NCBI GenBank assembly: GCA_029243485.1
Contig: JAQWRY010000056.1
Span: forward strand, 1 to 64,000
Direction: 5' to 3'
DNA length: 64,000 nucleotides
From: Candidatus Binatia bacterium
GTDB taxonomy: Bacteria > Desulfobacterota > Binatia > UBA12015
The notes under the pieces were generated by a model. That model was not told where the DNA came from. It did not search any database and saw nothing but the letters and a program-made list of their open reading frames with translations. Shown one piece after another: positions 48,310-57,368 of the stretch. Position numbers and translations under genes: made by a program. Position 1 is the first letter of the stretch. Each line of letters starts with the position of its first letter.

Positions 48310-48483
48310 CCCGCGAAGGCCCGAAAGTAGTTCGGTGCCCGGAGGCGGTCAGGGTGCTACACACAGCGGCAGGCCATTCTCGTTCCGTGGGGTCCGCATT
48401 TCGAACGCCCGGGTTGTGGAACTCGATGTCCTGGATCACGCCGAGAGACGGATCTCGGTGAGCTGAAGGAAGGACGTGCCGGA

Positions 48484-48729
48484 ATGGAAGTCCCACCGCG
48501 GGACGATTGGGACGCGATCCCGCAGAGCAAACGCCGCCAAGCGGCGTTGCAGCCGGGGGATGCGGAAGACCGCACCTTCGGGTGTCGAGCCTCGAACCCC
48601 GAGGTCTGCGGCAAGCATCGGATGCCTTCGGTGTGCGCGTTCGTCCGGGAGGACGGAATGTGTCTGGCGCCGCCTCGCAGTTGGGCGAAGCTCTATCCGA
48701 AGTTGCTCGCTCGCGAGCAGGACTCGTAG
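48484..48729 (+). CDS. Small conserved Cys protein, 81 aa
   Basis: ATG 48484 with AAGGA nine bases upstream. Reads MEVPPRDDWDAIPQSKRRQA, GDAEDRTFGCRASNPEVCGK, HRMPSVCAFVREDGMCLAPP. Four Cys arranged C-x7-C-x8-C-x7-C, plus HR between the pairs, look like a structural metal site. I do not recognise a named family. Cytoplasmic, probably. It faces the cold-shock gene with a strong bidirectional hairpin between them. Confidence 0.7.
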   Translation: MEVPPRDDWDAIPQSKRRQAALQPGDAEDRTFGCRASNPEVCGKHRMPSVCAFVREDGMCLAPPRSWAKLYPKLLAREQDS

Positions 48730-48771
48730 AGGGCCTTTCGACCGGCTACGAGCGTTTTAAGAGCACCCCGG

Positions 48772-48802
48772 GGGGCGTCGCCGGGGTTGCCGGCGACGCC
48801 CC
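48772..48802. terminator. 13-bp stem-loop between converging genes
   Basis: GGGGCGTCGCCGG (48772-48784), loop GGTTG, CCGGCGACGCCCC (48790-48802): a perfect 13-bp stem between the 81-aa gene and the cold-shock gene. The sequence after it is CTCTTAAAAC on the minus strand and TTGCTTTTA on the plus strand, so it can act in both directions. Confidence 0.75.
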
Positions 48803-48825
48803 TAGGGCTCGTTGCTTTTACTGAT

Positions 48826-49032
48826 TTAGAGGGTGACGACGTTCTCAGCCGCCGGGCCCTTCTGCCCGTCAACGACGTCGAACTCGACCTTGGCGCCTTC
48901 TGCGAGGGACTTGAAGCCCTCACCCTGAATCGCGCTGTGATGGCAGAAGACATCCTTCTCGCCGTCGTCGCGCGTGATGAAGCCGAAGCCCTTGTCGTCG
49001 TTGAACCACTTAACCGTTCCTGTCGTACGCAT
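48826..49032 (-). CDS. Cold-shock protein (CspA family)
   Basis: 68 residues: [20 protein letters not shown] carries RNP1 (KGFGFI), then DVFCHHSAI is an RNP2 (VF-x-HHSAI) with Cys in place of the usual Val, and GPAAENV ends the OB-fold. Single-stranded nucleic-acid-binding chaperone. GGGAG lies six bases before the ATG. Members of this family are often autoregulated through a long 5' UTR; 49033-49250 may contain one, but I cannot identify boxes. The terminator hairpin at 48772-48802 follows. Confidence 0.95.
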   Translation of the reverse strand: MRTTGTVKWFNDDKGFGFITRDDGEKDVFCHHSAIQGEGFKSLAEGAKVEFDVVDGQKGPAAENVVTL

Positions 49033-49373
49033 GCCGTACTCCCTTTACTGTTCGAATCGTCGGGATGCGGCGTTGCGTTTCACGCTAATCATCCTTGCCG
49101 ACTACTCTCTGTTCCGGGACACCCGCCCGGTTCGGTCGCGCCCCAACTTCTGAGCGCGGTTAACAGCGATCACTGTGACCACTGGCATACTTCGTAGAGC
49201 AAGCCGTGCGGCGAGTCCAGAGAGGGCTTTCCTGATTTTCCACGTCTTTCCACTTGCTCTTCGGGGGCATGAGCCTGCCGGATGGGCCAAAAAGCCGTCG
49301 GCCCGGGCCCGCCCGGCTTGGTAGCCCCCGAAGGGGCCGGGGGCGAAAACGCTCCTCTTTACAGGGGAATTCC

Positions 49374-49895
49374 ATGGTTCGACCGGCTATTCGACTCCAA
49401 AATCCGGGATCTGCGGGGCTACTCGGCCTCTTTTTCAGCCTTCTCGTGGGGGTGCTCGGGGCGTCGCCGCCGGCCCTGTGGGGGCAGTCGGCGCCAAATT
49501 CTTTCGTGAATTTTGAGAGCGGCCACACCCGCCCGCTCGCCCTTTCGCCCGATGGGGCACGCCTCTTCGCGGTCAATACCCCGGACAACCGGTTGTCGAT
49601 CTTCGATGTCACGACGACGGGATTGACCCTCGTCGGTGAGGTCCAGGTCGGCCTCGACCCCGTTGCCGCCCCAACGAGCACTGAGGTCTGGGTCGTGAAC
49701 CACCTGTCCGACACCGTGAGCATCGTGACGATCAACGGCGGGGATCCGATGCTGTCCGAAGTGACGAACACGCTCCTCACGTGTGACGAGCCGCGCGACA
49801 TCGTGTTTGGCGGCGGCGACCGCGCGTTCATCACGACGGCGCGACGCGGGCAGAACTGTCCCGTAGCGCCGAGCTACGACACCGAGGGCGCGTAG
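49374..49895 (+). pseudogene. YVTN-type beta-propeller, truncated after about 170 residues
   Basis: ATG 49374 (AGGGGA upstream), signal peptide with a hydrophobic core [16 protein letters not shown], then [64 protein letters not shown] and [20 protein letters not shown]: two to three YVTN-like blades of a cell-surface propeller. Such proteins normally continue for several hundred residues, but here a TAG at 49893-49895 ends the frame after SYDTEGA and the following sequence belongs to another gene. A deletion junction close to 49900 is the likely cause. A three-blade product would not close a propeller. Confidence 0.7.
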
Positions 49896-50050
49896 CGATC
49901 GGCACGGACATGGATGCGAACTACAAACCCGTCGTCCAGGTGATGGGCGGGAACTTTCTTCGCCTGTTTCGCCAGATCTGCGGCTGGGCCGGGCGGGGCC
50001 TCGACAGCCTTGAAAACCAGTGCTTTCGTTGGGTCAAGGAGGAGGCACCG

Positions 50051-50329
50051 ATGACCCGAGTCCGTTCCCTGGAAGGCCGTGAGGCCGCCGTCGCCGCGAG
50101 GATCATTCAGTTCTTGCTGCGGATGAACGTCGGCAAGGAAATCAAGCCCGTAAAGGTGCAGGCCCACTCGACTCGAATGATGGTCGGGAACTTCGTCGCG
50201 AACGCGATCATGGGCACGAGTCGGACGACCGTGGGCAATGACATTCGAGAGCTCGCGAAGAGCAATCGGCCGCTCCGCGTCGATCCCAACGGTTTCTGCC
50301 CCCTGCCCATCCCGGAAGTGAAGGACTGA
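50051..50329 (+). CDS. Unrecognised 92-aa protein
   Basis: ATG 50051 has an excellent ribosome-binding site (AAGGAGG, eight bases upstream), although the frame is open to 49910. Sequence MTRVRSLEGREAAVAARIIQ, FLLRMNVGKEIKPVKVQAHS, TRMMVGNFVANAIMGTSRTT, ending RVDPNGFCPLPIPEVKD. The first 60 residues loosely recall the N-terminal half of carboxymuconolactone-decarboxylase-like proteins (KVxAHSxxMxxxF), but the CxxC redox motif is absent, so it may be a truncated relative. The four-base gap to the next gene indicates an operon with the SRPBCC protein. Confidence 0.5.
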   Translation: MTRVRSLEGREAAVAARIIQFLLRMNVGKEIKPVKVQAHSTRMMVGNFVANAIMGTSRTTVGNDIRELAKSNRPLRVDPNGFCPLPIPEVKD

Positions 50330-50333
50330 TCTC

Positions 50334-50792
50334 ATGCCGAGCATGGACACGGTCGACAGCATGGTCATCAGGGCACCGGCGGCGGAGCTCTTCGACATCG
50401 TTCTGGATTATCCGCGGATGAGGGAGTGGTATCCGCGGTATCGGATCGACGTGATCGGTGGGGGCGCGGTGGAGCCCGGAGCGCGGCTCCGCCACGAGTT
50501 GTCGCCGAAGGGTTCGCCGGTGAAGTCTCGGTTCACGCGCACGATTCAGAAGATTGACCGACCCACGTCGATCGAAGAGACGTACGATGACGGTGATCTC
50601 GTCGGGGCGGGCCGCTGGGTCTTCGAAGAGGTGGGCGCGGATGAGACGCGGGTGTCGTTCTACTGCAAGGTCCGGTCGAACCGCTGGCTCATGCACGTCG
50701 GCTTCCTGCTCGGGGGAGAGCGCGGGCACAACATGGTCTACCAGCAGATCCTTGCGGCCCTGAAGGCCAAGGTAGAAGGCGCGGCGGCCTAG
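50334..50792 (+). CDS. SRPBCC (START-like) family protein
   Basis: 152 residues; AAGGA eight bases before ATG 50334. Reads DTVDSMVIRAPAAELFDIVL, DYPRMREWYPRYRIDVIGGG, HELSPKGSPVKSRFTRTIQK, GAGRWVFEEVGADETRVSFY and a C-terminal helix with MVYQQILAALKAKVE. The V-I-x-A-P-x-x-x-x-x-x-x-x-D-x-x-x-x-x-W start and the long C-terminal helix over a beta-sheet are the hot-dog-like hydrophobic pocket of polyketide-cyclase/START-type proteins. Binds a hydrophobic ligand; specific role unknown. Cotranscribed with the 92-aa gene. Confidence 0.82.
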   Translation: MPSMDTVDSMVIRAPAAELFDIVLDYPRMREWYPRYRIDVIGGGAVEPGARLRHELSPKGSPVKSRFTRTIQKIDRPTSIEETYDDGDLVGAGRWVFEEVGADETRVSFYCKVRSNRWLMHVGFLLGGERGHNMVYQQILAALKAKVEGAAA

Positions 50793-51083
50793 TCCGAGCC
50801 CGGCGTCGTTTCGGGGCAGGCGACGAGGAGTTCTTCGAGACTGGGCTTCGACGCGAAGCACTCCGACTTGCACGTCTCGGCGTCTTCTCCCCACAGAAGC
50901 GGGTGTGCCATGCAGCCGAGGTAGTGCATGCCGCTGCCGGCAGAGAAGTCGTCGCGCGCCGGCGCGCCGGGTCGTCGATCGTGCTGTCCGCGTGCCCCAG
51001 GCTGGTTCCGAATACGGGCGTGCCGCCCGCATCGTTCGTCCATGCGACGACGTGGGGTTCGCCGTGGCGCGGGCGATCTCCAT
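50789..51083 (-). pseudogene. ThuA-like domain remnant
   Basis: On the minus strand one frame reads EPHVVAWTNDAGGTPVFGTS, LGHADSTIDDPA and, after a frameshift near 50945, another gives GMHYLGCMAHPLLWGEDAET and CKSECFASKPSLEELLVAC. The HVVAWTxxxGGTPVFGTSLGHAD block resembles the closing part of ThuA-fold domains (FYTSLGH.. then F..LL..G). Upstream parts are missing. The tail has four Cys. It overlaps the end of the SRPBCC gene by four bases on the opposite strand. Confidence 0.5.
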
Positions 51084-51331
51084 GGGGTGCTGGTGCTCGT
51101 GGGTCTCATGGCCGCTTCCCTGGCCCTTCCATCTACTCGTATCCGGATGAGACACTTGCCCAGGAGCTTCTCGCGATCGTAGTTCTTCCGGCCACGAACC
51201 GCCCCTGATTACGAATGCGAAGCAGCTCGGTGTTTTCGATCACGCAGCAGGAGGTGACGACATCGGCACTGGTGTGAAGTGTAAAGTGCAGTTCACGTTC
51301 TTGCACGACCCGTTGCCCTGAGGGGCCCGGC

Positions 51332-52492
51332 CTACGACTCCTCCTCGATCACGAACGCCGGCATCCCTTCGAAGTGCATGGCGGCCGAGATCGAAGTGCA
51401 CTTGCCGGTCTCGGGATCGGGATGCCCATCCGCGATGCGCGGGATCGCGTGGTAGATCCCAGCGCACATGTAGCCCCGCGTCTCTGCCGCGATGCGTCCG
51501 GAGTGGTAGTCGCCGATGTAGTGGTCGTTGTTGACCTTGTAGAAATTCTCGGTGTCCCAGTAGTAGCCCATGACGCCCTCGAGCCGACCGTCGGGTAAGA
51601 GCTTCGCTCGCACCCGCGCATCTCGGAAGAAGAACTCGTCGTCGATGACCTGCTGCTTCAGGCGGAGTCGGATGTCGATCGGGTCCGTCGTGAGGACCCC
51701 GTTCTCGATGCGGCCCTTCGCGGAGGCGCTCGTGTACTTCGCTTCGTTGTGGACGCGTAGACTCAAATCGCGCAGGACATCGCCCGACGCGCTGAGAGTG
51801 ACCGGGTCCGCGCTCGAGAAGATGCGGAACTCCACGTTCTCGTCATTCTGCGGGTCGTCGACGCCCGTGAGCTCGAAGAGGATCGGGAAGCCCTCTTTGA
51901 TGAAGTTGCCTTCGCGGTACATGCGATCCAGCTGCCCGTCGGGTTGGTAGCCCTTGGTGCAGCCGAGTAGTCGCCAGTGTTGGTTGTCGATCCCGGTCTC
52001 GCCGTCAGGGCTCGTGAAGTCCTTGTGCGCGCATCCGCTGCCGTCGTCACCACTGGAATCGACGCCGTCGAGGTCGAGTCCCGCCACCGGAATCGAGGCT
52101 TTGAACGTCTTGAAGCCGGGATCGGGCTGCGCGGTGGGCTCGCTGCATGCGTCGGGAGGGAAGAACTTCTGCTGGGCTTCGCTGTACCCGATCTCCTTGA
52201 TCGCGGCTGCGAACTCCTTGGTGTCCACCTCGTAGTACTCGGACTCGGAGGGGTTCATGCCGTCGGGGCAATCGGCCGGCTTTGCGTCGGGGAGCTCGTC
52301 GTACCATTGGGATACGACAAAGCCGCGGGTTCCGGTCCCTGTTGCCGCGACGACCGCGGCCGGCTCGGTCGGAGCGGCCGCGGCGGGTGGTGGAGGGTCG
52401 TTCTGGGTGGCCGGAGGAGCTGTCGTGGACTCGCAAGCAAACAGAAACGCCGTCAGAACCAACCCGTTTTGCCACCAGGATCGAGTGCTCAT
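51332..52492 (-). CDS. Hypothetical lipoprotein, 386 aa
   Basis: ATG 52492 with GGAGG seven bases upstream. Signal peptide MSTRSWWQNGLVLTAFLFAC ends in a lipobox-like AFLFAC, followed by a Pro/Ala-rich linker (QNDPPPPAAAAPTEPAA) as in surface-exposed lipoproteins. The mature domain has recurring Cys (DACSEP, SGCAHKDF, LLGCTKGY, GYMCAGIYH, GKCTSIS) and a beta-rich pattern near DNQHWRLLGC, EFRIFSSADPVTLSASG, RLEGVMGYYWDTENFY. I do not recognise the family. Predicted surface or periplasmic. Unrelated to the lipoprotein at 4623-5909. Confidence 0.75.
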   Translation of the reverse strand: MSTRSWWQNGLVLTAFLFACESTTAPPATQNDPPPPAAAAPTEPAAVVAATGTGTRGFVVSQWYDELPDAKPADCPDGMNPSESEYYEVDTKEFAAAIKEIGYSEAQQKFFPPDACSEPTAQPDPGFKTFKASIPVAGLDLDGVDSSGDDGSGCAHKDFTSPDGETGIDNQHWRLLGCTKGYQPDGQLDRMYREGNFIKEGFPILFELTGVDDPQNDENVEFRIFSSADPVTLSASGDVLRDLSLRVHNEAKYTSASAKGRIENGVLTTDPIDIRLRLKQQVIDDEFFFRDARVRAKLLPDGRLEGVMGYYWDTENFYKVNNDHYIGDYHSGRIAAETRGYMCAGIYHAIPRIADGHPDPETGKCTSISAAMHFEGMPAFVIEEES

Positions 52493-52589
52493 TGCATGAC
52501 CTCCGCAAGGATCCATAGCGCATGTTTGGGCAAAGGTGAACGCTTGAAACCACTAGCCATCCGCCGCCCGAGATGATGAAGGAGAATGC

Positions 52590-52976
52590 GTGATCTCGAA
52601 GACCCGGATGCTCGATCTGGTGACGAGTCTGCAAGCCGACGGGGTTGCGACGGCGCTTGCGGAGAACCCGAAACTATTGCGATTCCCTGACGATCGGGGC
52701 CGGAACTAGCTGCACCTTTGCCGCGGCTCGAACCCCAGTCGGAAGCCGTTGGGACGCATCCGGACGGCGGAGGTGCTCTTGGGTGCGGGACTCGGCATCG
52801 ACGCTGTGGCCTTCCGGGAAGGGAAGTGAAGGCGCCGCCGGAGTGACGCACGACACTTCGAGATGCTACACGTACATGAGGCCTGCGGGGACATCGCGGA
52901 TGCGAAGGGGGCGACGCTGGCGCAGATCCTGGGCCGCAAGCGCTCGGCCGCGTCCCGCAATCTCGACGCTCGCTGA
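52590..52976 (+). pseudogene. Ankyrin-repeat protein remnant with two Trp-to-stop mutations
   Basis: GTG 52590, with AAGGAG just upstream, begins VISKTRMLDLVTSLQADGVA, AENPKLLRFPDDRGRN, then TAG (52707-52709) where the family has Trp (NWLHLCC), then RTAEVLLGAGLGIDAVAF, REGK, then TGA (52827-52829) where Trp is again expected, and EMLHVHEACGDIADAKGATL to the final TGA. Both stops fall on conserved Trp codons of the N-terminal module, and the ankyrin repeats that normally follow are reduced to one, so a deletion joined start and end. Dead. Confidence 0.7.
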
Positions 52977-52986
52977 GGAGATGCCA

Positions 52987-54153
52987 ATGACCTACGCCGC
53001 TCACCGCCGCATCATCGATGCGGACAGTCACGTCATCGAGCTCGATGACTTCCTCGTGGAGTTCGCCGACCCGGCCGAGCGGGCGCTCATCCCGCCGATG
53101 GACGCGCAGACGGAACTCCCGGTCGTGCCCGAGGCTCTCGCCCGCGCAAAGGAGCTCTTTGCGCTTCGTCAGGAAGACGATGCGGTGATGGCGAAGTTCG
53201 AGGCGAGCCTCCTGGACACGCGCAAGAGCGGTTGGAGTCGGATCGGAGCGTTCGACCCCAAGGAGCGCTCGCACGCACTCGATCTGTTCGGCTTCGAGAT
53301 GCAGCTCGTTCTGCCGACGTTCGCGTTTCACCAGTTCGCCCACAGCAAGGATCCGCGCGTTCTCGAGGCGGGGGCGCGCGCGCTGAACCGGGCGATGGGC
53401 GCCTTCTGCGGTCACGATACGCGGCTTCGCGCGATCGGGTACATTCCGCTCTCTCTCGGACCAGAGGTCGCGGCGGGGCTCATGGACCAGGGGCTCCGCG
53501 ATGGTTGCTACACCTTCATGGTCGACACAAACGAGCCGAACCCGGCGGCCCGGTCCTTCACGCATCCGGACTTCGATCCGATCTGGAAGCGCTTTCGTGA
53601 CGCGCGTGCGCCCTTCGTAGTTCACATTGCCGTGAACGGAGAGTACCAGCCCGTCTCACCGAGCTTTGGGAACAACGGGCAGGCGGCGCTGGCAGCGACC
53701 GGTGACGCGCCTCCGGGAGCGCTCGGGATGCTCGGTCTCAAGAACAGCGCGGAGCTGTTCCTGTCGGCGATGATCTTCGACGGGGTGTTCGATCGCGTGC
53801 CTGGGTTAAAGGGCATCTCGATGGAGCACGGCGCGGTGTGGCTCCCGTCGTGGCTCCAGGCGATCGATACGGCCGCGCACACGTTCCGTCATCTGCAGCC
53901 GTACCTTCGGGAGCAGCAGAAGCCTTCGGACGTCGTTCGCGAGAGCCTCAGGTTCGCGCCATTTGCCGGCGAGCCTCTGGGATGGATCATCGAGAACATC
54001 GGCCCCGAGATTCTCGTCTTCGGCTCGGACTATCCGCATCCGGAGGGCACCCATAATCCCATCGAGAAGTTCGAGGCGACGATGCAAGGGTGTGACGACG
54101 CGACGTTCGACGCATTCTATCACGGCAACATGGAAGCCGTGATGGGGCTCTAG
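52987..54153 (+). CDS. Amidohydrolase-2 (TIM-barrel metal-dependent hydrolase) family protein
   Basis: 388 residues; GAGGAG sits six bases before ATG 52987. RIIDADSHVIELDDFL is the D-x-x-x-H-type start of amidohydrolase-2 proteins (the D-S-H variant of the HxH metal pair), FVVHIAVNGEY provides the strand-5/6 His, SMEHGAVWLPSW the next, and FGSDYPHPEGTHNPIEKF the terminal Asp. Most relatives are decarboxylases or hydrolases of aromatic or cyclic compounds. Cytoplasmic. It starts a plus-strand pair with the depolymerase-like gene. A second family member lies in the opposite direction at 55120-56223. Confidence 0.88.
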   Translation: MTYAAHRRIIDADSHVIELDDFLVEFADPAERALIPPMDAQTELPVVPEALARAKELFALRQEDDAVMAKFEASLLDTRKSGWSRIGAFDPKERSHALDLFGFEMQLVLPTFAFHQFAHSKDPRVLEAGARALNRAMGAFCGHDTRLRAIGYIPLSLGPEVAAGLMDQGLRDGCYTFMVDTNEPNPAARSFTHPDFDPIWKRFRDARAPFVVHIAVNGEYQPVSPSFGNNGQAALAATGDAPPGALGMLGLKNSAELFLSAMIFDGVFDRVPGLKGISMEHGAVWLPSWLQAIDTAAHTFRHLQPYLREQQKPSDVVRESLRFAPFAGEPLGWIIENIGPEILVFGSDYPHPEGTHNPIEKFEATMQGCDDATFDAFYHGNMEAVMGL

Positions 54154-54167
54154 GGGGCCTGCCGACG

Positions 54168-55118
54168 GTGCGCTTTCCGATTTTTTCGATCCTCGTAGCG
54201 GCCCTACTGATTGCCGGATGCGGCTCTTCGTCCAATCCGGCGGAAGAGGTTGCCGAGCCCTGCGGCTCGGGCGGCCCTCTCAGCGGGCCGGGCGGTGACT
54301 TCAACGGTCCCTACATGGAGCGGACGTTTCCCGCTCCGGATGGCACGGACCGGACTTGGCTGCTCCGCCTTCCCGCCGGTTACGAGGAGGGCACCCGGGC
54401 CGACGTGGTCTTCAACTTCCACGGCTCCGGCTCGACGGCCCCTTCACAGTTGGTCTACGGAGACTTCACGCAACAAGCGGATCGCGACGGCGTCATCCTC
54501 GTCACTCCGGATGCGAACAAGGTCTTCTTCGACCCGTCCCACGAGCTCGCCGGCTACTGGAACAGCGCGTGGGAGGCGAACCTGCGCGTGCGGGACTACG
54601 ACGTCGACTTCGTTCTGGGCCTTGTCGACTTGATGAAGGACGAGTACTGCACCGACGACTTTTTCGCGACCGGCATGTCCGCCGGAGGCGATATGGTTTC
54701 GGCCCTGGAGTGTCTGACGGAGAGCCCGTTCGATGCCTACGCGGCCGTGACGTACCAGTACTACAACGAAGCGGAGTGCGGAGGCGCGCCTTCGCGGCCT
54801 CTCCTCTACTTCCATGGGAGTGCGGACTTCGTCGTGCCGTTCGCCGGCTCAGGCGCGCCCTGGTACGACCCACCGGTCCCGGATTCACTGCAGAACTGGG
54901 CCGAGCACAACGGCTGCGCACCGCAGCGGATGGAGGAGCGGGTCAGCGACGAGGTGCTCCGGTACTCGTGGGCCAACTGTGACGCGAAGACGGAGTGGTA
55001 CTTCGTCGAAGGGGGCGGGCACACCTGGCCCGGTGCGCTCGAGGTGCCCGTTCTCGGTCACACGACGGCGGACATCTCCGCGAGCGACCTGATCTGGGAG
55101 CACTTCTTCGGGAGCTAG
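54168..55118 (+). CDS. PHB-depolymerase/feruloyl-esterase-like lipoprotein
   Basis: 316 residues from GTG 54168, 14 bases after the amidohydrolase. Signal peptide MRFPIFSILVAALLIAGC with lipobox LIAGC: exported and lipid-anchored. Alpha/beta-hydrolase features: oxyanion strand VFNFHGSGSTAPSQ, nucleophile Ser in GMSAGGDM, Asp in GSADFVVPF and His in GGGHTWPGAL, the HTWPG ending being typical of the LpqC/esterase-PHB-depolymerase family. It hydrolyses an ester of a polyester or aromatic acid outside the cytoplasm. Eight Cys in the mature protein suggest disulfides. Confidence 0.87.
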   Translation: MRFPIFSILVAALLIAGCGSSSNPAEEVAEPCGSGGPLSGPGGDFNGPYMERTFPAPDGTDRTWLLRLPAGYEEGTRADVVFNFHGSGSTAPSQLVYGDFTQQADRDGVILVTPDANKVFFDPSHELAGYWNSAWEANLRVRDYDVDFVLGLVDLMKDEYCTDDFFATGMSAGGDMVSALECLTESPFDAYAAVTYQYYNEAECGGAPSRPLLYFHGSADFVVPFAGSGAPWYDPPVPDSLQNWAEHNGCAPQRMEERVSDEVLRYSWANCDAKTEWYFVEGGGHTWPGALEVPVLGHTTADISASDLIWEHFFGS

Positions 55119-55119
55119 A

Positions 55120-56223
55120 CTAGTAGGTGATCTCGTAGAGCGCGGCGGCGTTGCCGCGCAGCAGGCGGTTGCGATCGGCCGGGTCGAGGCCGTCGGTCAC
55201 CTCGTCGATCACTTTGCGCGTGTAGGGATACGTTCCGTCACTGTGCGGGAAATCGGTCGCCCAAAGGACCCGACTCATCTCGAGGCCGCCGCGTACGTGC
55301 TTCACGCTGTAGTCGTCCTGGAACGTCACGTAGACGTTCTCGTCCATGTATTCGCCCGGCATCCGCGCGAGTTCCGTGGTGCTCAGGTGGTGTCGGTGCC
55401 TCTCGTAAGCGTGGTCGAGGCGGAATTTGAAGTGGGGGACCCAGCCGGCGTCGGCTTCTACGCAGATGACACGGAGGTCGGGATGCCGATCGAAGACGCC
55501 GCCGAGGATGAGCACCATCACGATGTTCTGAACACCACGGACCGTGTTGATCTGGCGGACGAGGTTCGAGTTCCCGCGGACCCGGTCCATGATCCCGTCC
55601 TTCGTGGTCAGGATGTGGAAGCTCACGGGGAGTCCGAGATCGATACACGCTTCCCACAGGGGGTCGTAACAGGGGTGGTCGTAGTCCTCGACGGAGGGAT
55701 CGCCCGGCAGCATCACGCTGCGGAATCCTTGCGCCTTGATCGCGCGAAGCTCTTCGATGCCTTCGTCGATTGTACGCACCGTCGCTTGGCCGACACCGAG
55801 AAGCCTCTGCGGGTCTTTCTCACAGAAACTCGCGAGCCACCTGTTGTACGCGTCGAAGCACGCCTTCTTGTAGTCGACGTCCGGGTGGTTGCAGAGGATC
55901 ATGCCCAATGAGGGGTAGAGCACTTCGGCTCGCACGCCCTCGGCGTCCTGAATCGCGAGGCGCTCGGCGGGATCGAAGCCGGCGGGATGGATCTCTTCCC
56001 ACGGGACGGCGCGGCCGAAGTCTTCTGGTGGGCGACCGCCGGTGCAGACGAGTCCCATTGGGATGCGGAGACCGAGGTCGGAGATCTCGAGGACGGCGCC
56101 GGCCTGTTCGTCGAAGATCGCCTTGGGCCGCCGGTCGCGGAAGTCGGGGTCGATGTCGTCGTAGCATGCCTCGATCTCGCAGATATGTGAGTCGGCGGAG
56201 ATCACGGGCTCAAGATCGCTCAT
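55120..56223 (-). CDS. Amidohydrolase-2 family protein
   Basis: 367 residues; ATG 56223 has AGGA seven bases upstream, while the open frame to 56634 is a shadow. VISADSHICEIEACYDDI is the metal-pair start (D-S-H-x-C/x-E variant), VSFHILTTKDG the second His region, VICVEADAGWVPHF the third and LWATDFPHSDGTYPYT the last Asp. A long family characteristic is NVYVTFQDDYS. Predicted metal-dependent hydrolase or decarboxylase of cyclic acids, cytoplasmic. It is convergent with the lipoprotein esterase gene (two-base gap). It shares the fold but little sequence with the gene at 52987. Confidence 0.88.
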   Translation of the reverse strand: MSDLEPVISADSHICEIEACYDDIDPDFRDRRPKAIFDEQAGAVLEISDLGLRIPMGLVCTGGRPPEDFGRAVPWEEIHPAGFDPAERLAIQDAEGVRAEVLYPSLGMILCNHPDVDYKKACFDAYNRWLASFCEKDPQRLLGVGQATVRTIDEGIEELRAIKAQGFRSVMLPGDPSVEDYDHPCYDPLWEACIDLGLPVSFHILTTKDGIMDRVRGNSNLVRQINTVRGVQNIVMVLILGGVFDRHPDLRVICVEADAGWVPHFKFRLDHAYERHRHHLSTTELARMPGEYMDENVYVTFQDDYSVKHVRGGLEMSRVLWATDFPHSDGTYPYTRKVIDEVTDGLDPADRNRLLRGNAAALYEITY

Positions 56224-56691
56224 GCGTTGGTCCTGCCACATCGGGTCGGGCCGGTCGACCGGTTCTTCACCAGGTGGGGTTGGTTTTCCATCGGCCCGGG
56301 TTGAAGGGCCTCGTTTCGGTCGGCGGTGAGGCGGCACCCGGCCGGTAGGGGAACCGAAGGCCGCCCGTTGGCGGTGCTCGGTCAGGGCCGGGACGTGCCC
56401 GCCGAGGTCGTTTTGAACGAGCGGGCGACGATCTCGTCGGTCCGGGCGGCGGCGCAGTTCATCGACGGGGACGCATTGTACGGAAACGACGTCGGGTTCG
56501 GCAACGCTGCCGGCAATGTGCCGAATCTCGTCGATCTGACTACGGGCGAGTTGGGCGCGGTCGTGTAGGACGCGATTCTCTTCGGTGAGGGTGTTGCCTG
56601 CCCAGGTGCCCTCCCGCGCCGCGATCGTGCACATCAGCCGCGTTCTCGGCGTCCGGCCGGCGGAGTTGCGGGGGGAGGGGGGCTTCGGCCG
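56224..56691. other. Spacer containing a plus-strand protein remnant
   Basis: Apart from the amidohydrolase promoter region, which I cannot resolve, 56412-56568 on the plus strand reads VLNERATISSVRAAAQFIDG, ALYGNDVGFGNAAGNVPNLV, DLTTGELGAVV and stops. The NExxTxxSVxxxAQFxxG and AAGNVPNxVDLxTG pattern is that of a large secreted protein family I have seen in environmental bacteria but cannot name. It has neither start nor end of its own. Confidence 0.4.
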
Positions 56692-57333
56692 TTAGGCCGA
56701 CCAGCGGTCCCAGTGAGTGCACTTCGCGGCTGGGCGGCGGTTCGGTCGCCCGAAGCGGCGCTCGGGGTAGCCGACCGGGATCAGCGCGACGGCCTCCACG
56801 CCCTCGGGGAGAACGAGGATCTCGCGGATCGGAGGGTGGGCCTTCGGCCCGACGGGACAGTGGTCGGTGGCGAGGGTGATCATGACCGTCCCGAGCTCGC
56901 GAGAGCGAGCCGCGAGCGTGATGTTCTGGATCGCCGGGTAGATTGATCCGAACAGGCCCGATGCGACACCGACATTGTCGGGGCAGGGCATCGTCAGGCA
57001 GGCGACGATGATGGCGCCCGCTTCGTCGAGGTGTTCGACATTGTGCATCGCGCCCGTGTAGATCTTGCGTCGCGCGTCATCCAGCTGGGGATCGGCGAGC
57101 ACGCCGTCGCGGATGTACTGGCGTCCGACGTCGCGGTGGGTGTCGGCCATCCGCCGCATCTGGTCGCGGTCGGTCACTACGACGAAGGACCACATCTGCA
57201 TGTTGCCCGCGCTGGGGGCCATCGTCGCGGCTTCGATCAAGTACTCGAGGTCGGCGCGGGGAATAGGGTCGGTCTTCAGGTGGCGCACGGCGCGCGCAGT
57301 GAAGATCGCTTCGTGAACGGAGAGCTCTGGCAT
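56692..57333 (-). CDS. Nitroreductase family protein
   Basis: 213 residues from ATG 57333 (GAGG a few bases upstream). Flavin (FMN)-binding oxidoreductase: IFTARAVRHLKTDPIPRADL is the FMN-contact Arg start, APSAGNMQMWSFVVVTDRDQ the next FMN loop, and MITLATDHCPVGPKAHPPI with EAVALIPVGYPE the C-terminal cofactor segment. Reduces nitro groups, quinones or enoates with NAD(P)H, or belongs to an uncharacterised branch. Minus-strand neighbour of the SDR at 57369 (36-base gap), probably one operon read SDR first. Confidence 0.88.
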   Translation of the reverse strand: MPELSVHEAIFTARAVRHLKTDPIPRADLEYLIEAATMAPSAGNMQMWSFVVVTDRDQMRRMADTHRDVGRQYIRDGVLADPQLDDARRKIYTGAMHNVEHLDEAGAIIVACLTMPCPDNVGVASGLFGSIYPAIQNITLAARSRELGTVMITLATDHCPVGPKAHPPIREILVLPEGVEAVALIPVGYPERRFGRPNRRPAAKCTHWDRWSA

Positions 57334-57368
57334 GGGTCCTCGCTTCATGGTGGCTCGTGGGTCGGACT

